Assembly: GCA_944385055.1 (NCBI GenBank)
Contig: CALWVT010000006.1
Coordinates: 1-64,000 of the forward strand
Length of the DNA: 64,000 bases
Origin: an uncultured Clostridia bacterium
Lineage (GTDB): Bacteria > Bacillota > Clostridia > Oscillospirales > Acutalibacteraceae
Direction of reading: 5' to 3'
The notes beneath the pieces were generated by a model. That model worked only from the letters and a program-made list of their open reading frames with translations. It did not search any database and had not been told where the DNA came from. Both the position numbers and the translations under genes were made by a program. The number at the start of each line of letters is the position of its first letter. Position 1 is the first letter of the stretch. Below are positions 24,746-34,175 of the stretch, piece after piece.

Positions 24746-25126
24746 ATGCCAAGCCATAAATTGGACCGGACCACAGAGGACATCCGCCGGGAATTGACGG
24801 CGATTTTCCGGGAATTGAAAGACCCGCGCACGGCAAACGTGCTGCTTTCCATTGTGCGCGTGGATGTGACGCGCGACTTGTCGCTGTGCACCGTGTACGT
24901 CAGCTGCATGGAGGGCCTGGAGGCCGCGAAACGCGCGGTCAAGGGCTTGGAGAGCGCGGCGGGCTTTATCCGCCACGAGCTCGGCACGCGGCTTTCTTTG
25001 CGGCATGTGCCGGCGATGCGCTTTTTGGCGACGGATTCGATCGAATACAGCGCGCACATTTCCCACATCATCGACGAATGGAAGGAGGAGGCCCCCCATG
25101 ATGCCGACAGCAGTGACGCTCCGTGA
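24746..25126 (+). CDS. rbfA: Ribosome-binding factor A
   Basis: 126 residues. KH-type fold with family motifs RTTEDIRRELTAIFRELKDP and VTRDLSLCTVYVS; the family helps 16S rRNA maturation and cold adaptation. ATG at 24746 with AGGAGG 8 nt upstream. A ribosome site for the following DHH gene lies within its last codons; the two genes overlap by 29 nt. Confidence 0.96.
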   Translation: MPSHKLDRTTEDIRRELTAIFRELKDPRTANVLLSIVRVDVTRDLSLCTVYVSCMEGLEAAKRAVKGLESAAGFIRHELGTRLSLRHVPAMRFLATDSIEYSAHISHIIDEWKEEAPHDADSSDAP

Positions 25127-26063
25127 GGCTGCCGACTGGCTTTCCACGCGCGAGGACGTGGCGGTTTTGTGCCACCAGTCGCCCGACGGCGACACGCTCG
25201 GCAGCGCCGCCGCGCTCGTGCGCGCGCTGCACAAATGCGGGAAGCGCGCCGCGCTCTTTTGCGCCGACACGATCGCGCCGCGGTTTTCGTTTCTATTTGA
25301 CGGCATCGAAAAGCAGGCCTTCGAGCCGAAAACGGTCGTCGCCGTCGATGTGGCCGACGAGGCGCTCTTAGGAAAGCTGCGCGCGCAGTACGAGGGGAAA
25401 ATCGAGTTGTGCATCGACCACCACCCGAGCAACCGCCACTATGCGGGGCGGTATTTCGTGGATGCGAAAGCTGCCGCGACGTGCGAGATTCTCGTCGAAT
25501 TTTTGCCGATGCTCGGGGTTCCGCTCGACCGCGCGATGGCCATCGACCTTTATACGGGCCTTGCGACGGATACGGGCTGTTTTCAGTATGTGAATGTGAC
25601 GCCGAAGACCCTGCGGACCGGCGCACAGCTTTTGGAGCTCGGGGTGCCCGCGCCGCAGATTAACCACGCGATGTTCGGCACGAAGAGCCGCGCGCGGCTT
25701 TCCCTCGAGGCGCTGGCAATTGAAAAGATTGAATATTTCCATGACGGTGAAATCGCCGTGGCGCCCGTGACGCTCGAGATGCGCCGGCAGACAAACGCGA
25801 CCGACGACGATACCGACGGCGTCGCGTCGATCCCGCGCTCGATTGAGGGCGTGCGCATCGGCATTACGCTCAAGGAGAAGGCGGAAGACCTCGTAAAGGT
25901 TTCGCTGCGCTGCCCGCCGCCGTACAATGCGTCGGAAATCTGCGCACAGTTTGGCGGCGGCGGCCATCCGGGTGCGGCGGGGTGCGCGCTGCACTGCGGC
26001 CTGGAAGAGGCGAAACAGAAGCTCGTCGCGGCGGCGGCCCAATATCTGGAGGCGCACGCATGA
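25098..26063 (+). CDS. nrnA: DHH-family phosphoesterase, nanoRNase/pAp phosphatase (NrnA-like)
   Basis: 321 residues. DHH motifs are all visible: I HQSPDGDTLGS, II VVAVDVAD, III CIDHHPSN, IV ATDTGCF; the C-terminal DHHA1 domain has FGGGGHPGAAGC. By family it degrades 2-5-nt RNA and pAp. The ATG at 25098 has GGAGGAGG 6-8 nt upstream, within the end of rbfA. Its stop overlaps truB (ATGA). It is a common neighbour of rbfA and truB in Clostridia and bacilli. Confidence 0.94.
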   Translation: MMPTAVTLREAADWLSTREDVAVLCHQSPDGDTLGSAAALVRALHKCGKRAALFCADTIAPRFSFLFDGIEKQAFEPKTVVAVDVADEALLGKLRAQYEGKIELCIDHHPSNRHYAGRYFVDAKAAATCEILVEFLPMLGVPLDRAMAIDLYTGLATDTGCFQYVNVTPKTLRTGAQLLELGVPAPQINHAMFGTKSRARLSLEALAIEKIEYFHDGEIAVAPVTLEMRRQTNATDDDTDGVASIPRSIEGVRIGITLKEKAEDLVKVSLRCPPPYNASEICAQFGGGGHPGAAGCALHCGLEEAKQKLVAAAAQYLEAHA

Positions 26064-26959
26064 CGGGCGTGCTCGTGCTCGATAAGCCCGCGGGCTTTAC
26101 GTCGTTTGACGCCGTGGCCGTGCTGCGCGGCCTTTGCGGCGAGCGGAAGATCGGCCACACCGGCACGCTCGACCCGATGGCGACGGGGGTCTTGCCGATG
26201 CTTTTGGGCCGCGCGACGCGCGCGCTGCCGCTGCTGGCGGACCGGCCGAAGACGTATGAGGCCGCGTTCCGGTTCGGCTATGCGACCGACACGCTCGACC
26301 GGACCGGGAAGACGGTCTGCGAGGACCAGTCGCCCGTCTCACAGGCGGCGCTGCTGGCGGTCCTGCCGCGGTTTCGCGGGGAACTTCTGCAGACGCCGCC
26401 GATGTACTCGGCGGTGCGGCAAAACGGCGTGCGGCTGTACGATCTTGCGCGGCAGGGCAAAGAGGTCGAGCGCGCGCCGCGGCAAGTGACGATTTACGAT
26501 TTAAAACTCCTGTCGTACGACGAGAAAAGCCGCCAGGGCACGCTGTCTTTGACGTGTTCGGGCGGCACGTACGTGCGGGTGCTGATTGCGGACCTCGCGG
26601 CGGCGCTGGGCACGCACGGCGTCATGACGGCTTTGCGGCGCACGCAGGCCGCGGGCTTTACGCTGGAGGAGGCGTGCACGCTCGACGCCCTGCGCGCGAT
26701 GCCGCCCGCAGAACGGCTTTCGCAGATCTTGCCGGTCGAGCGGCTGTTTTTGGATCTTCCGGCCGTCTGCGTTTCCAAAGCGCAGGCAAAGCGCTTTTTA
26801 AATGGCGGCGCTTTGGACTGCAAACGCCTTGCGAAAAGGCCCGCCGCGCGCTGCCGCGTTCAGGACCCCGACGGCCGCTTTTTGGGAATCGGGGAGCCGA
26901 AAGCGGACGAGCTGCGTGTCGTGCGGCTGTTTTTATCACCCGAGGAGGAAGACGCATGA
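26060..26959 (+). CDS. truB: tRNA pseudouridine(55) synthase TruB
   Basis: 299 residues. N-terminal TruB signature GVLVLDKPAGFTSFDAV and the catalytic Asp in HTGTLDPMATGVLP. Makes pseudouridine 55 in the T-loop of tRNAs. The C-terminal region (about 235-299) is a PUA-like domain. ATGA overlaps with both its neighbours show tight coupling with nrnA and ribF. Confidence 0.97.
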   Translation: MTGVLVLDKPAGFTSFDAVAVLRGLCGERKIGHTGTLDPMATGVLPMLLGRATRALPLLADRPKTYEAAFRFGYATDTLDRTGKTVCEDQSPVSQAALLAVLPRFRGELLQTPPMYSAVRQNGVRLYDLARQGKEVERAPRQVTIYDLKLLSYDEKSRQGTLSLTCSGGTYVRVLIADLAAALGTHGVMTALRRTQAAGFTLEEACTLDALRAMPPAERLSQILPVERLFLDLPAVCVSKAQAKRFLNGGALDCKRLAKRPAARCRVQDPDGRFLGIGEPKADELRVVRLFLSPEEEDA

Positions 26960-27882
26960 AAATCTATGAGGACCTGACCCCTTCCCCGCGGGAGACGGCC
27001 ATTGCCCTCGGCTCATTTGACGGGCTGCATATCGGCCACAAGGCCGTGATCTCCCATGTGCTGGGGCAGGAGGGCCTTTTGCCGGGCGTGTTTACGTTCG
27101 CGAATAACCCGCTGTGCGATTTGGGGGGGCACGCGGGCGGCGAACTCATGACGCGCGAGCAAAAGGAGCTGCGGCTCACGCGCTGGGGCGTGGAGGTATT
27201 GTATCTGATCCCGTTCCGCCTTGTGCGGGAACTTTCGCCCGAGGAATTTGTTGTGGACGTGCTCCAAAAGGTCTGCCGCGCGAAGCGCGTCAGCTGCGGG
27301 TTTAACTTTACGTTCGGCGCGGGCGGCCGCGCGGGCAGTGAGGACTTAAAGCGCCTGTGCGCCGCGCACGGCATCGAGGCCATCGTGCAGCCGGCTGTTC
27401 TCGCCGACGGCGAACCCGTCAGCAGCACGCGCATCCGCGGGCTCGTTTCCCGCGGGGAAGTCGGCGAAGCGGCGCGGCTTTTGGGCCACCCGTACGGGTA
27501 TTTGGGGCCGGTGCTGCACGGCAAGCGGCTGGGCCGCACGCTCGGCACGCCGACGTTAAACCAGGCGGTGCCAAAGGCTTTTTGCCTGCCGCGGTTTGGC
27601 GTGTACGCGTCCGTCGTGCACATCGGGGACGAGCGCTTCTGCGGCGTGACGAACGTCGGCGTGCGCCCGACCGTCGACGGCCACCACGTCTCGGCCGAAA
27701 CGTGGATGCCCGACTACCACGGCCCCGAACTTTACGGGAAGACACTGCAAGTGGACCTTTTGCGCTTTTTGCGGCCCGAGCAGAAATTTGCAAGCGTAGA
27801 GCTTTTGGGCGAGCAGATTCACCGCGACGGTGAAAAGAGCCGCAATTTGTTTTTGCAGCATGTTTCGCAGATGCAGAGTTGA
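26956..27882 (+). CDS. ribF: Bifunctional riboflavin kinase/FAD synthetase
   Basis: 308 residues. N-terminal adenylyltransferase with ALGSFDGLHIGHKAVI and the SSTRIRG motif (about 155-161); C-terminal riboflavin kinase with GTPTLNQ and the GVTNVGVRPTV segment. Makes FMN and FAD. ATGA overlap with truB. The -35 box of the rpsO promoter overlaps its stop codon. Confidence 0.96.
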   Translation: MKIYEDLTPSPRETAIALGSFDGLHIGHKAVISHVLGQEGLLPGVFTFANNPLCDLGGHAGGELMTREQKELRLTRWGVEVLYLIPFRLVRELSPEEFVVDVLQKVCRAKRVSCGFNFTFGAGGRAGSEDLKRLCAAHGIEAIVQPAVLADGEPVSSTRIRGLVSRGEVGEAARLLGHPYGYLGPVLHGKRLGRTLGTPTLNQAVPKAFCLPRFGVYASVVHIGDERFCGVTNVGVRPTVDGHHVSAETWMPDYHGPELYGKTLQVDLLRFLRPEQKFASVELLGEQIHRDGEKSRNLFLQHVSQMQS

Positions 27883-27907
27883 CAATGTCCCGGAAAACCG
27901 GTATAAT
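27879..27907 (+). promoter_or_regulatory. Full-consensus sigma-A promoter of rpsO
   Basis: TTGACA (27879-27884), 17-bp spacer, TATAAT (27902-27907). The leader of about 100 nt before rpsO contains a CACACG/CGTGTG hairpin, as expected where S15 regulates its own mRNA, though the binding site is not proven. Confidence 0.92.
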
Positions 27908-28014
27908 CATTTAGATAGCCCATACGCGGAAAACGGCGACTGCCCCTTCCCGGGGACGCCACACGACCGCTTCCTGCGTGTGCGGAAAAATTTACGAAAA
28001 GGTGGAATCCAATC

Positions 28015-28278
28015 ATGAGAAAAGAAGAAAAGACTGCGATCATTCACGAGTATGCGACCCACGAGGGCGACACGGGCTCCCCGGAGGTGCAGGTTGCCGT
28101 TCTGACGAAGCGCATCAATGACCTGACGGATCATCTGCGCACGCACCAGAAGGACCACCACTCCCGCCGCGGCCTGCTGAAAATGGTCGGCCAGCGCCGC
28201 AGCCTCTTGAAATACCTGCAGAAGGTGGACATCGAGCGCTACCGCTCGCTGATCGCCCGCCTTGGCCTGCGCAAGTAA
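28015..28278 (+). CDS. rpsO: 30S ribosomal protein S15
   Basis: 87 residues, standard S15: begins [20 protein letters not shown], with the signature [16 protein letters not shown] for binding 16S rRNA helices. Ribosome site AAAAGGTGG. Monocistronic, between a perfect promoter and a strong terminator, and followed by pnp as in many bacteria. Confidence 0.98.
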   Translation: MRKEEKTAIIHEYATHEGDTGSPEVQVAVLTKRINDLTDHLRTHQKDHHSRRGLLKMVGQRRSLLKYLQKVDIERYRSLIARLGLRK

Positions 28279-28294
28279 TTGCAAATGTACAGGA

Positions 28295-28340
28295 CAGCCG
28301 CAAACGGTTTTTTTAAATGCCGTTTGCGGCTGTTTTTTTT
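28295..28340 (+). terminator. Intrinsic terminator after rpsO
   Basis: Perfect 13-bp stem, CAGCCGCAAACGG with CCGTTTGCGGCTG, then eight T. Confidence 0.97.
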
Positions 28341-28421
28341 CGGTCTTTGGCAATTTTTAAAAAAGACAAGCATCGGGGGACTTTTTTTCACAACACTCTA
28401 CAAATTTTCTCGTATTTGTGC

Positions 28422-28427
28422 TATACT
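28422..28427 (+). promoter_or_regulatory. Probable -10 box of pnp
   Basis: TATACT preceded by TGC (extended -10, TGCTATACT). No good -35 hexamer at 17 bp. Confidence 0.45.
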
Positions 28428-28480
28428 TTATGCAAAATGAGTGATGAGTACGCGCAAGGTGCGCAGGGAAGGAGTAACCT

Positions 28481-30565
28481 ATGTTTGAGAATACGCACGT
28501 TTTTGAGACGGAATTAGGCGGGCGCCCGCTTTCGATGGAGACGGGCAAGCTCGCACAGCTTGCAAATGGCGCCGTGCTCGTGCGCTGGGGCGAGACGGTC
28601 GTGCTGTGTACGGCGACGGCGAGTGCTGTCCCGCGCGAGGGCATCGACTTTTTCCCGCTTTCCGTCGATTATGAAGAGAAACTGTACGCGGTCGGGCGCA
28701 TCCCCGGCTCGTTTCTGCGCCGCGAGGGCAAGCCGCCCGAGGAGGCGATCCTCGCGAGCCGTGTGATCGACCGCAGTATCCGGCCGCTGTTCCAGAAGGA
28801 CATGCGCAACGACGTCAGCGTCGTGTGCACGGTCATGAGCTTAGACCGCGACTGCCCGGCGCAGATCGCCGCGATGCTCGGCGCGAGTGCCGCGCTGCAC
28901 ATTTCCGATATCCCGTGGGGCGGGCCGATTGCCGCCGTCGAGGTCGGGCTGATTGACGAGAAGCCCGTGATTGCGCCGGATGCCGCCCAGCAGAAGGAGA
29001 GCCAAATGGCCGTGACCGTCGCCTCCACCGCGCGGCGCATCGTGATGATCGAGGCGGGCGCCAACGAAGTCGGCGACGACGCGATGTACGAGGGCATTGT
29101 GGCGGGCCATGAGGCAAACCAGGCGCTCGTCGCCTTCATCGAGCACATGCGCGAGGTCGTCGGCAAGGAGAAATTTACGTACACGGCCGTCCACGCGAGC
29201 GATGAGATGCAGCGCGACGTGCTCGAATATGCGGCCGATGCCGTGCGGGAAGCGCTCGATACCGACGACAAGAATGTCCGCGACGCCAGGTTAAAGCCCG
29301 TGTATGAGGACGTGTTCGCGCATTTTGCGGAGAAGTACCCCGACATGGAGGCGCAGCTCGACGAGTGCCTGTATAAGACGCAGAAATACGTCGTGCGCCG
29401 CTGGCTTTTGGATGAGCAGAAGCGCGTCGACGGCCGCGGCATGGACGAAATGCGGCCGCTTGCGGCGGAGGTCGATTTGCTGCCGCGCGTGCACGGCTCC
29501 GGCCTCTTTACGCGCGGGCAGACGCAGGTTTTGACGAGCGTGACGCTCGGCTCGACGGGCGACGCGCAGCTTTTGGATAACCTTGGCGAGGCCAAAGAGA
29601 AGCGCTACATGCACCAGTACAATTTCCCGAGCTTCAGCGTCGGCGAGACGCGCCCGAGCCGCGGCCCGAACCGCCGCGAGATTGGCCATGGGGCTTTGGC
29701 CGAGCGCGCGCTTTTGCCGGTGATCCCCTCGGTCGACGACTTCCCCTACACGCTGCGTCTCGTCAGCGAGGTGCTCTCGTCGAACGGCAGCACGTCGCAG
29801 GCGAGCGTGTGCGCGTCGACGCTCGCGCTGATGGCGGCCGGCGTGCCGATCAAGGCGCCGGTGGCCGGCATTTCGTGCGGGCTTATCACCGAAGGCGAGC
29901 GCTGGATGACGATGGTCGATATCCAGGGACTCGAGGATTTCTTCGGCGATATGGACTTTAAAGTGGCCGGCACAAAAGCGGGCATCACGGCGATCCAGAT
30001 GGACTTAAAGATCGAGGGCTTGACGCCCGCGATGGTCAAGGAAGCGCTGTATAAGACGCACAAGGCGAGAAATTATATCATCGACGAGGTGATTCTCAAA
30101 GCGATCCCGGCGCCGCGCACCGAGCTCTCGAAGTGGGCGCCGAAGATGCGGGTGCTCTCGATCCCGCTCGAAAAGATCCGCGAGGTCATCGGCACGGGCG
30201 GCAAGGTCATTCACCAGATCTGCGACCTGTGCGGCGTGACGATGGATGTCGAGGAGGACGGCCACGTCTACATTTCCGGCGTGGACGCCGAGGGCTTAAA
30301 GCGCGCGGCCGATATGGTCGACACGATTGCGCACGACCCGAAGCCCGGCACGATTTACCGCGGCCGCGTCACACGGCTCATGGCGTTCGGCGCATTCGTC
30401 GAGATCGCGCCCGGCAAGGAAGGGCTCGTGCATATCTCGCAGCTCGATAAAAAGCGCGTTAACAAGGTCGAGGACGTCGTGCAGGTGGGCGACGAGGTGA
30501 CCGTGCAGGTGCTTGAGATCGACGAAAAGGGGCGGCTGAATTTGAGCCGCAAGGCGTGCCTGTAA
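28481..30565 (+). CDS. pnp: Polyribonucleotide nucleotidyltransferase (PNPase)
   Basis: 694 residues, full length. Two RNase PH domains (about 10-215 and 310-530), separated by the all-alpha domain, then KH (about 555-615, with IGTGGKVI near residue 569) and S1 (about 622-692). Phosphorolytic 3'-5' exonuclease in RNA decay. The second PH core motifs FSVGETRPSRGPNRREIGHG and DIQGLEDFFGDMDFKVAGT are intact. Ribosome site GAAGGAG. Strong terminator behind. Confidence 0.98.
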   Translation: MFENTHVFETELGGRPLSMETGKLAQLANGAVLVRWGETVVLCTATASAVPREGIDFFPLSVDYEEKLYAVGRIPGSFLRREGKPPEEAILASRVIDRSIRPLFQKDMRNDVSVVCTVMSLDRDCPAQIAAMLGASAALHISDIPWGGPIAAVEVGLIDEKPVIAPDAAQQKESQMAVTVASTARRIVMIEAGANEVGDDAMYEGIVAGHEANQALVAFIEHMREVVGKEKFTYTAVHASDEMQRDVLEYAADAVREALDTDDKNVRDARLKPVYEDVFAHFAEKYPDMEAQLDECLYKTQKYVVRRWLLDEQKRVDGRGMDEMRPLAAEVDLLPRVHGSGLFTRGQTQVLTSVTLGSTGDAQLLDNLGEAKEKRYMHQYNFPSFSVGETRPSRGPNRREIGHGALAERALLPVIPSVDDFPYTLRLVSEVLSSNGSTSQASVCASTLALMAAGVPIKAPVAGISCGLITEGERWMTMVDIQGLEDFFGDMDFKVAGTKAGITAIQMDLKIEGLTPAMVKEALYKTHKARNYIIDEVILKAIPAPRTELSKWAPKMRVLSIPLEKIREVIGTGGKVIHQICDLCGVTMDVEEDGHVYISGVDAEGLKRAADMVDTIAHDPKPGTIYRGRVTRLMAFGAFVEIAPGKEGLVHISQLDKKRVNKVEDVVQVGDEVTVQVLEIDEKGRLNLSRKACL

Positions 30566-30580
30566 ATTAGAATGGAACAT

Positions 30581-30630
30581 AAAAATCCCCGCAAAGGCTG
30601 TGCATACAGCGGCTTTCGCGGGGATTTTTT
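30581..30630 (+). terminator. Intrinsic terminator after pnp
   Basis: AAAAATCCCCGC with GCGGGGATTTTT, with a nested inner stem. Symmetric, so it may also serve the leftward HisD unit. Confidence 0.92.
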
Positions 30631-30705
30631 GGTTTGTAGATTTAGCGCCAACAGTGGGATTCCTTTGCTATTTTCTGTAGGGGCAGAAAGTCGCAGCCCA
30701 ACGTA

Positions 30706-31980
30706 TCATTTCTCTTCAACGCGCAGCGAGACGGAGCGCTGGTGGGCCATTAACCCCTCGACGCCGGCGAGATGGATGCACGTCGCGGCCATGTTGCGGC
30801 ATCCCTCTTCCGAGATGTGCTGCACGAACGATGTCTTTAAGAATGTGCCGGGCCAGACGCCGTTGGCGTAGCGCGCTGTGCGCATCGTGGGCAATGTGTG
30901 GTTTGTGCCCGAGCAGTAGTCGCCGAACGCGACCGGCGCGTAGGAGCCGATAAAGAGCGAGCCGAAATTGTGAAGCTGCGCCGCGATTTCGTCCTCCTTT
31001 GCGGGATCGACCTGCACCTCGAGGTGTTCGGGTGCCATGTCGTTTGCGGTCGCAATGCATGCGTCCATCGTTTCGGGGATGAGGACGAGGCCGTTATCCT
31101 CCCAGGATTTGAGCGCGGCTTCACCGGTCGAAAGCGTCTGTGCGAGTAAAGGCAGACGCTCCAAAACGGCACGGCCGAGCGCTTCACTCGGCGTGACGAG
31201 CGTCGCGCGCGCGTTCGGGTCGTGCTCGCTTTGGGCCAGAAGGTCAATCGCGACGAAGTCCGGCTGCGCCGTTTCGTCGGCGAGGATCAGCACTTCGCTG
31301 GGGCCCGCAAGGCTGTCGATGCCGACATCGCCCAGGACCTGGCGCTTTGCCTCCGTGACGAAGCGGTTGCCCGGGCCGACGATCAGGTCGACGGCCGGGA
31401 TCGTCTCGGTGCCGTAGGCGAGCGCCGCGACGGCCTGTGCGCCGCCGACGCAGTAGGCCTCCGTCACGCCGGCAATGTCCATTGCGACGAGAACGGCCGG
31501 ATGAATCGTGCCGTATTGGCGCGATGGCGGGCTGCACGCCGCGATGCGCTTGACCCCCGCCACGCGCGCCGGGATCGCGAGCATCAGCGCCGTGCTCGGC
31601 AGCGGATAGCGCCCGCCGGGCACGTACGCGCCGGCGGCCTCGACGGGCAGCAGCCGGTGGCCGAGCCGCACGCCGGGAATCGGGCTTGCGACGTCCAAGG
31701 GCTTTAGGCACGCGAGCTGCTGCTCGGCATAAAACGTGATCTGCTCGGCGGCCTTGCGCAGGGCCTCGACCGTTTCCGGCGCAACCTTATCGTAGGCCGC
31801 GCGGATCTCTTCGTGCGGCACGCGCAGATAGGGCAGCTCGAGGTGGTCAAACTGCAGGCTCAGCGCGCGCAGTTCGGCGTCGCCGTTTTTCCGGACATTT
31901 TCCAAAATGCCGCGGACCGTCTGTTCGGTCTTCGCGTCGCGCGCGAAGGTGCGCTTGGTGGCGTCTTTGAGGACATACAT
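30706..31980 (-). CDS. hisD: HisD-family histidinol dehydrogenase-like enzyme
   Basis: 424 residues. The family is NAD-dependent and Zn-dependent and oxidises L-histidinol to histidine; relatives (for example HpsN) act on other diols. Family motifs are seen: [16 protein letters not shown], the catalytic Glu-His in QSEHDP, APEHLEV, and [15 protein letters not shown]. The ATG at 31980 has AAGGAG 9 nt upstream; earlier in-frame starts lack a site. It is the last gene of a four-gene leftward unit with an SDR, an amidohydrolase and an M20 hydrolase, not in a his operon, so a catabolic rather than biosynthetic role is likely. Confidence 0.9.
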   Translation of the reverse strand: MYVLKDATKRTFARDAKTEQTVRGILENVRKNGDAELRALSLQFDHLELPYLRVPHEEIRAAYDKVAPETVEALRKAAEQITFYAEQQLACLKPLDVASPIPGVRLGHRLLPVEAAGAYVPGGRYPLPSTALMLAIPARVAGVKRIAACSPPSRQYGTIHPAVLVAMDIAGVTEAYCVGGAQAVAALAYGTETIPAVDLIVGPGNRFVTEAKRQVLGDVGIDSLAGPSEVLILADETAQPDFVAIDLLAQSEHDPNARATLVTPSEALGRAVLERLPLLAQTLSTGEAALKSWEDNGLVLIPETMDACIATANDMAPEHLEVQVDPAKEDEIAAQLHNFGSLFIGSYAPVAFGDYCSGTNHTLPTMRTARYANGVWPGTFLKTSFVQHISEEGCRNMAATCIHLAGVEGLMAHQRSVSLRVEEK

Positions 31981-32059
31981 ATCGAAACACTCCTTTTCCA
32001 TGTTCTTTTTATTTTCTATGCATGAATTTTGCAAGCGGTTCGGTACCGGAGAGAATGCG

Positions 32060-32818
32060 TCAGCCGGCGAGCCATCCGCCATCGACGGCGAGGATCTGGC
32101 CCGTCACATAATCCGAGGCCGAAGACGCGAGAAACACCAGCGGCCCCGCGAGGTCTTCGTCCGTGCCGGTGCGCCCGAGCGGGATGCGCGAGCGGATCCA
32201 CGCACCGTGGCGCGCGTCGCGCAGGAACGGTTCGGTCATCGGCGTTTCAAAATAGCCGGGCGCGAGCGCGTTGACCTGGATGCCGCAGGGGGCGAGTTCC
32301 AAGGCCAGCGCCTTCGTCATCTGTGCGACGCCGCCCTTCGAGCAGCAGTAGGCCGACGAGCCGCGCAGGCCGAGAAACGAACCCAAGGAGGCGATGTTTA
32401 TGAGTTTCCCGCTTTTTCGCGGGACCATCGCGCGCGCGGCAGCCTGTGCCATGAAGAACGCGCCGCGCAGATTGACCGCAAGGATTTTATCAAACTGTGC
32501 GGGCGTGACTTCTAAAAAATCCGCGGGACTCTCCGCGCCGGCGTTGTTGACGAGGATATCGAGCACGCCCCATTTCGCCTCGACGGCTTTGACGGCAGCC
32601 TGCGCGTTTGCAGGATTTGTCACGTCACAGCGGATGCACAGCGCCTCGCCGCCCGCCTGTTCGATCTCGGCGGCGGCCGCCTGCAGCGGTTCTAAATGCC
32701 GCCCCGCACACGCGACGCGGGCGCCGGCTTTGGCGAGCGTCCGGCAGTAGCCGCGCCCGAGGCCGGAGCCGCCGCCGGTGACGAGCGCGGTCTTGCCGGA
32801 AAGGGAGAAAGACGGCAT
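32060..32818 (-). CDS. Short-chain dehydrogenase/reductase
   Basis: 252 residues, classical SDR. NAD(P)-binding TGGGSGLGRG (about 15-24), NNAG motif in ILVNNAGAES, catalytic Ser in IASLGS, Tyr and Lys in AYCCSKGG, and terminal GQILAVDGGWLAG. Substrate unknown; in this operon it may oxidise or reduce a hydroxy intermediate. ATG at 32818 is used because AAAGGGGGA lies 9-10 nt upstream; the in-frame GTG at 32839 would overlap the preceding gene's stop and has no site. Confidence 0.93.
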   Translation of the reverse strand: MPSFSLSGKTALVTGGGSGLGRGYCRTLAKAGARVACAGRHLEPLQAAAAEIEQAGGEALCIRCDVTNPANAQAAVKAVEAKWGVLDILVNNAGAESPADFLEVTPAQFDKILAVNLRGAFFMAQAAARAMVPRKSGKLINIASLGSFLGLRGSSAYCCSKGGVAQMTKALALELAPCGIQVNALAPGYFETPMTEPFLRDARHGAWIRSRIPLGRTGTDEDLAGPLVFLASSASDYVTGQILAVDGGWLAG

Positions 32819-32835
32819 GAATCGATGTCCCCCTT

Positions 32836-34170
32836 TCACGCTTCACCGCGAAGGTGCGCCATCGTGCGGGCAATCTCGCTTACCAGTTTTTGCTCGGATA
32901 CCGTCAAAAGCGCGCCGTTTTCGACGACCTGCCGGCCGTTGACGACGACGTGCGCAATCGCCGTCGGCTGCATCGCGTAGACAAGGTTCGGCAGGATCTG
33001 CTCGCCCGACGGGGAGACGGGCTGCATCGAGAGGTCGGAAAGCCGCACGCCGACAAAATCCGCAAAATAGCCCGCTTCCAATTTCCCGACAGGCAGCCCC
33101 AAAAGTTCCCCGCCGTTTTCCGTGCCCATCGCGAACGCATCTTTGTACGTCAGGCACAGCGCGTCGCACGTGTTCGCCTTCTGCAGGAGAGCCGCCATGC
33201 GCATTTCCTCGAAGACGCTGATGCGGTTGTTGCTGCACGCGCCGTCGGAGCCGAGGCCGATTAATACGCCGGCCTTGCGCATCGCAGGGATGTCCGTGAT
33301 GCCGTCGGCCAAAAACATGTTGCTCGACGGGCAGTAGGCGAGCTTGCCGCCGGCCGCGCCCAGGCGTTCGATCTCGCTTTTTTGGAGCCACACGCCGTGG
33401 ACGATCACCGTGCGCGCGTCGAGCACGCCGGCTTTGTCGAGCACCTCGAGCGGGGTCAGGCCGCCGTATTCCCGTTTGACCTGTTCGACCTCAAACGGCT
33501 CCTCGGCCACGTGGATGTGAAAGCACGTGTCGAGTTCTTTTGCGAGCGCGTGGCCCGCGCGCACCATGTCCAAAGACGCCGCGTGCAGGCTGTGGGGCGC
33601 GGGCAGCACGGTCGCCATGCCGCTGCCGTTATATTTCTTTGCCAATGCGCGCGTATTTTCGACGGCGTCCTCGATCGTTTCCACATAGCCCGCGGGCGCG
33701 CCGGTCCAGTCGTACATCGTGCGTGCGAGCACCAGGCGGATGCCGAGGTCGTGCGCGGCGCGGAGGATCTGTTCGTCGCTTTCCGTGCCGAAATTGTGCA
33801 GGTAGAAGAAGTCGCACACGGTCGTGACGCCGCACTTGAGCATTTCCCCGAACGCGAACAGGGCGCCCGTATAGATATCCTCAGGCGAAAAGCGCTGGGA
33901 GTAGCGGTACAATGCCTCGTCGCGCCATTCCAGGAACGGCCGGTCCGTCGCAATGCCGCGCAGAAGGCTCTGGAAGCAGTGGTTGTGCGCGTTGACAGTG
34001 CCCGGCACGAGCACAAGCCCCGCCCAATCCTTTTTTTCTGCATGCGGATAGGTTTGGCGCAGGGCCTCCGCAGGGCCGGTTTCGACGATGCGCCCGTTTT
34101 CGACGGCGACGGCCGTGCCCTTTTCGATGGCACCATTTTGATAGGCAAAATCTGGCAGATACAGTTCCAT
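32836..34170 (-). CDS. Amidohydrolase-superfamily deaminase (SsnA/ATZ-TRZ type, HutF-like features)
   Basis: 444 residues. Metal ligands of a subtype-III amidohydrolase are visible: NAHNH near residue 70, HIHVAE, IVHGVW, and LGSDG. The stretch from NAHNHCFQSLLRG through FLEWRDEALYRYSQRFSP and GEMLKCGVTTVCDFFYLHN resembles both SsnA/guanine-type deaminases and formimidoylglutamate deiminase (HutF). HutF would be the next step after HutI, whose gene lies in the divergent operon. The call between these is open. ATG at 34170; starts 5 nt after the M20 gene ends. Confidence 0.8.
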   Translation of the reverse strand: MELYLPDFAYQNGAIEKGTAVAVENGRIVETGPAEALRQTYPHAEKKDWAGLVLVPGTVNAHNHCFQSLLRGIATDRPFLEWRDEALYRYSQRFSPEDIYTGALFAFGEMLKCGVTTVCDFFYLHNFGTESDEQILRAAHDLGIRLVLARTMYDWTGAPAGYVETIEDAVENTRALAKKYNGSGMATVLPAPHSLHAASLDMVRAGHALAKELDTCFHIHVAEEPFEVEQVKREYGGLTPLEVLDKAGVLDARTVIVHGVWLQKSEIERLGAAGGKLAYCPSSNMFLADGITDIPAMRKAGVLIGLGSDGACSNNRISVFEEMRMAALLQKANTCDALCLTYKDAFAMGTENGGELLGLPVGKLEAGYFADFVGVRLSDLSMQPVSPSGEQILPNLVYAMQPTAIAHVVVNGRQVVENGALLTVSEQKLVSEIARTMAHLRGEA

Positions 34171-34175
34171 ACGGT

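Noticed and set aside
22823-25432. Very long leftward open frame (869 codons) opposite infB and rbfA
   Set aside because: It is antisense to clearly real genes and arises from the high-GC third-position pattern; it has no recognisable domain or ribosome site. Similar long antisense frames opposite nusA, ppdK and mfd are rejected for the same reason.
30706-31980. Histidine-biosynthesis hisD
   Set aside because: No other his genes are present and it shares a transcript with an SDR, a deaminase-like protein and an M20 hydrolase, so biosynthesis is not the best reading, although the family call stands.
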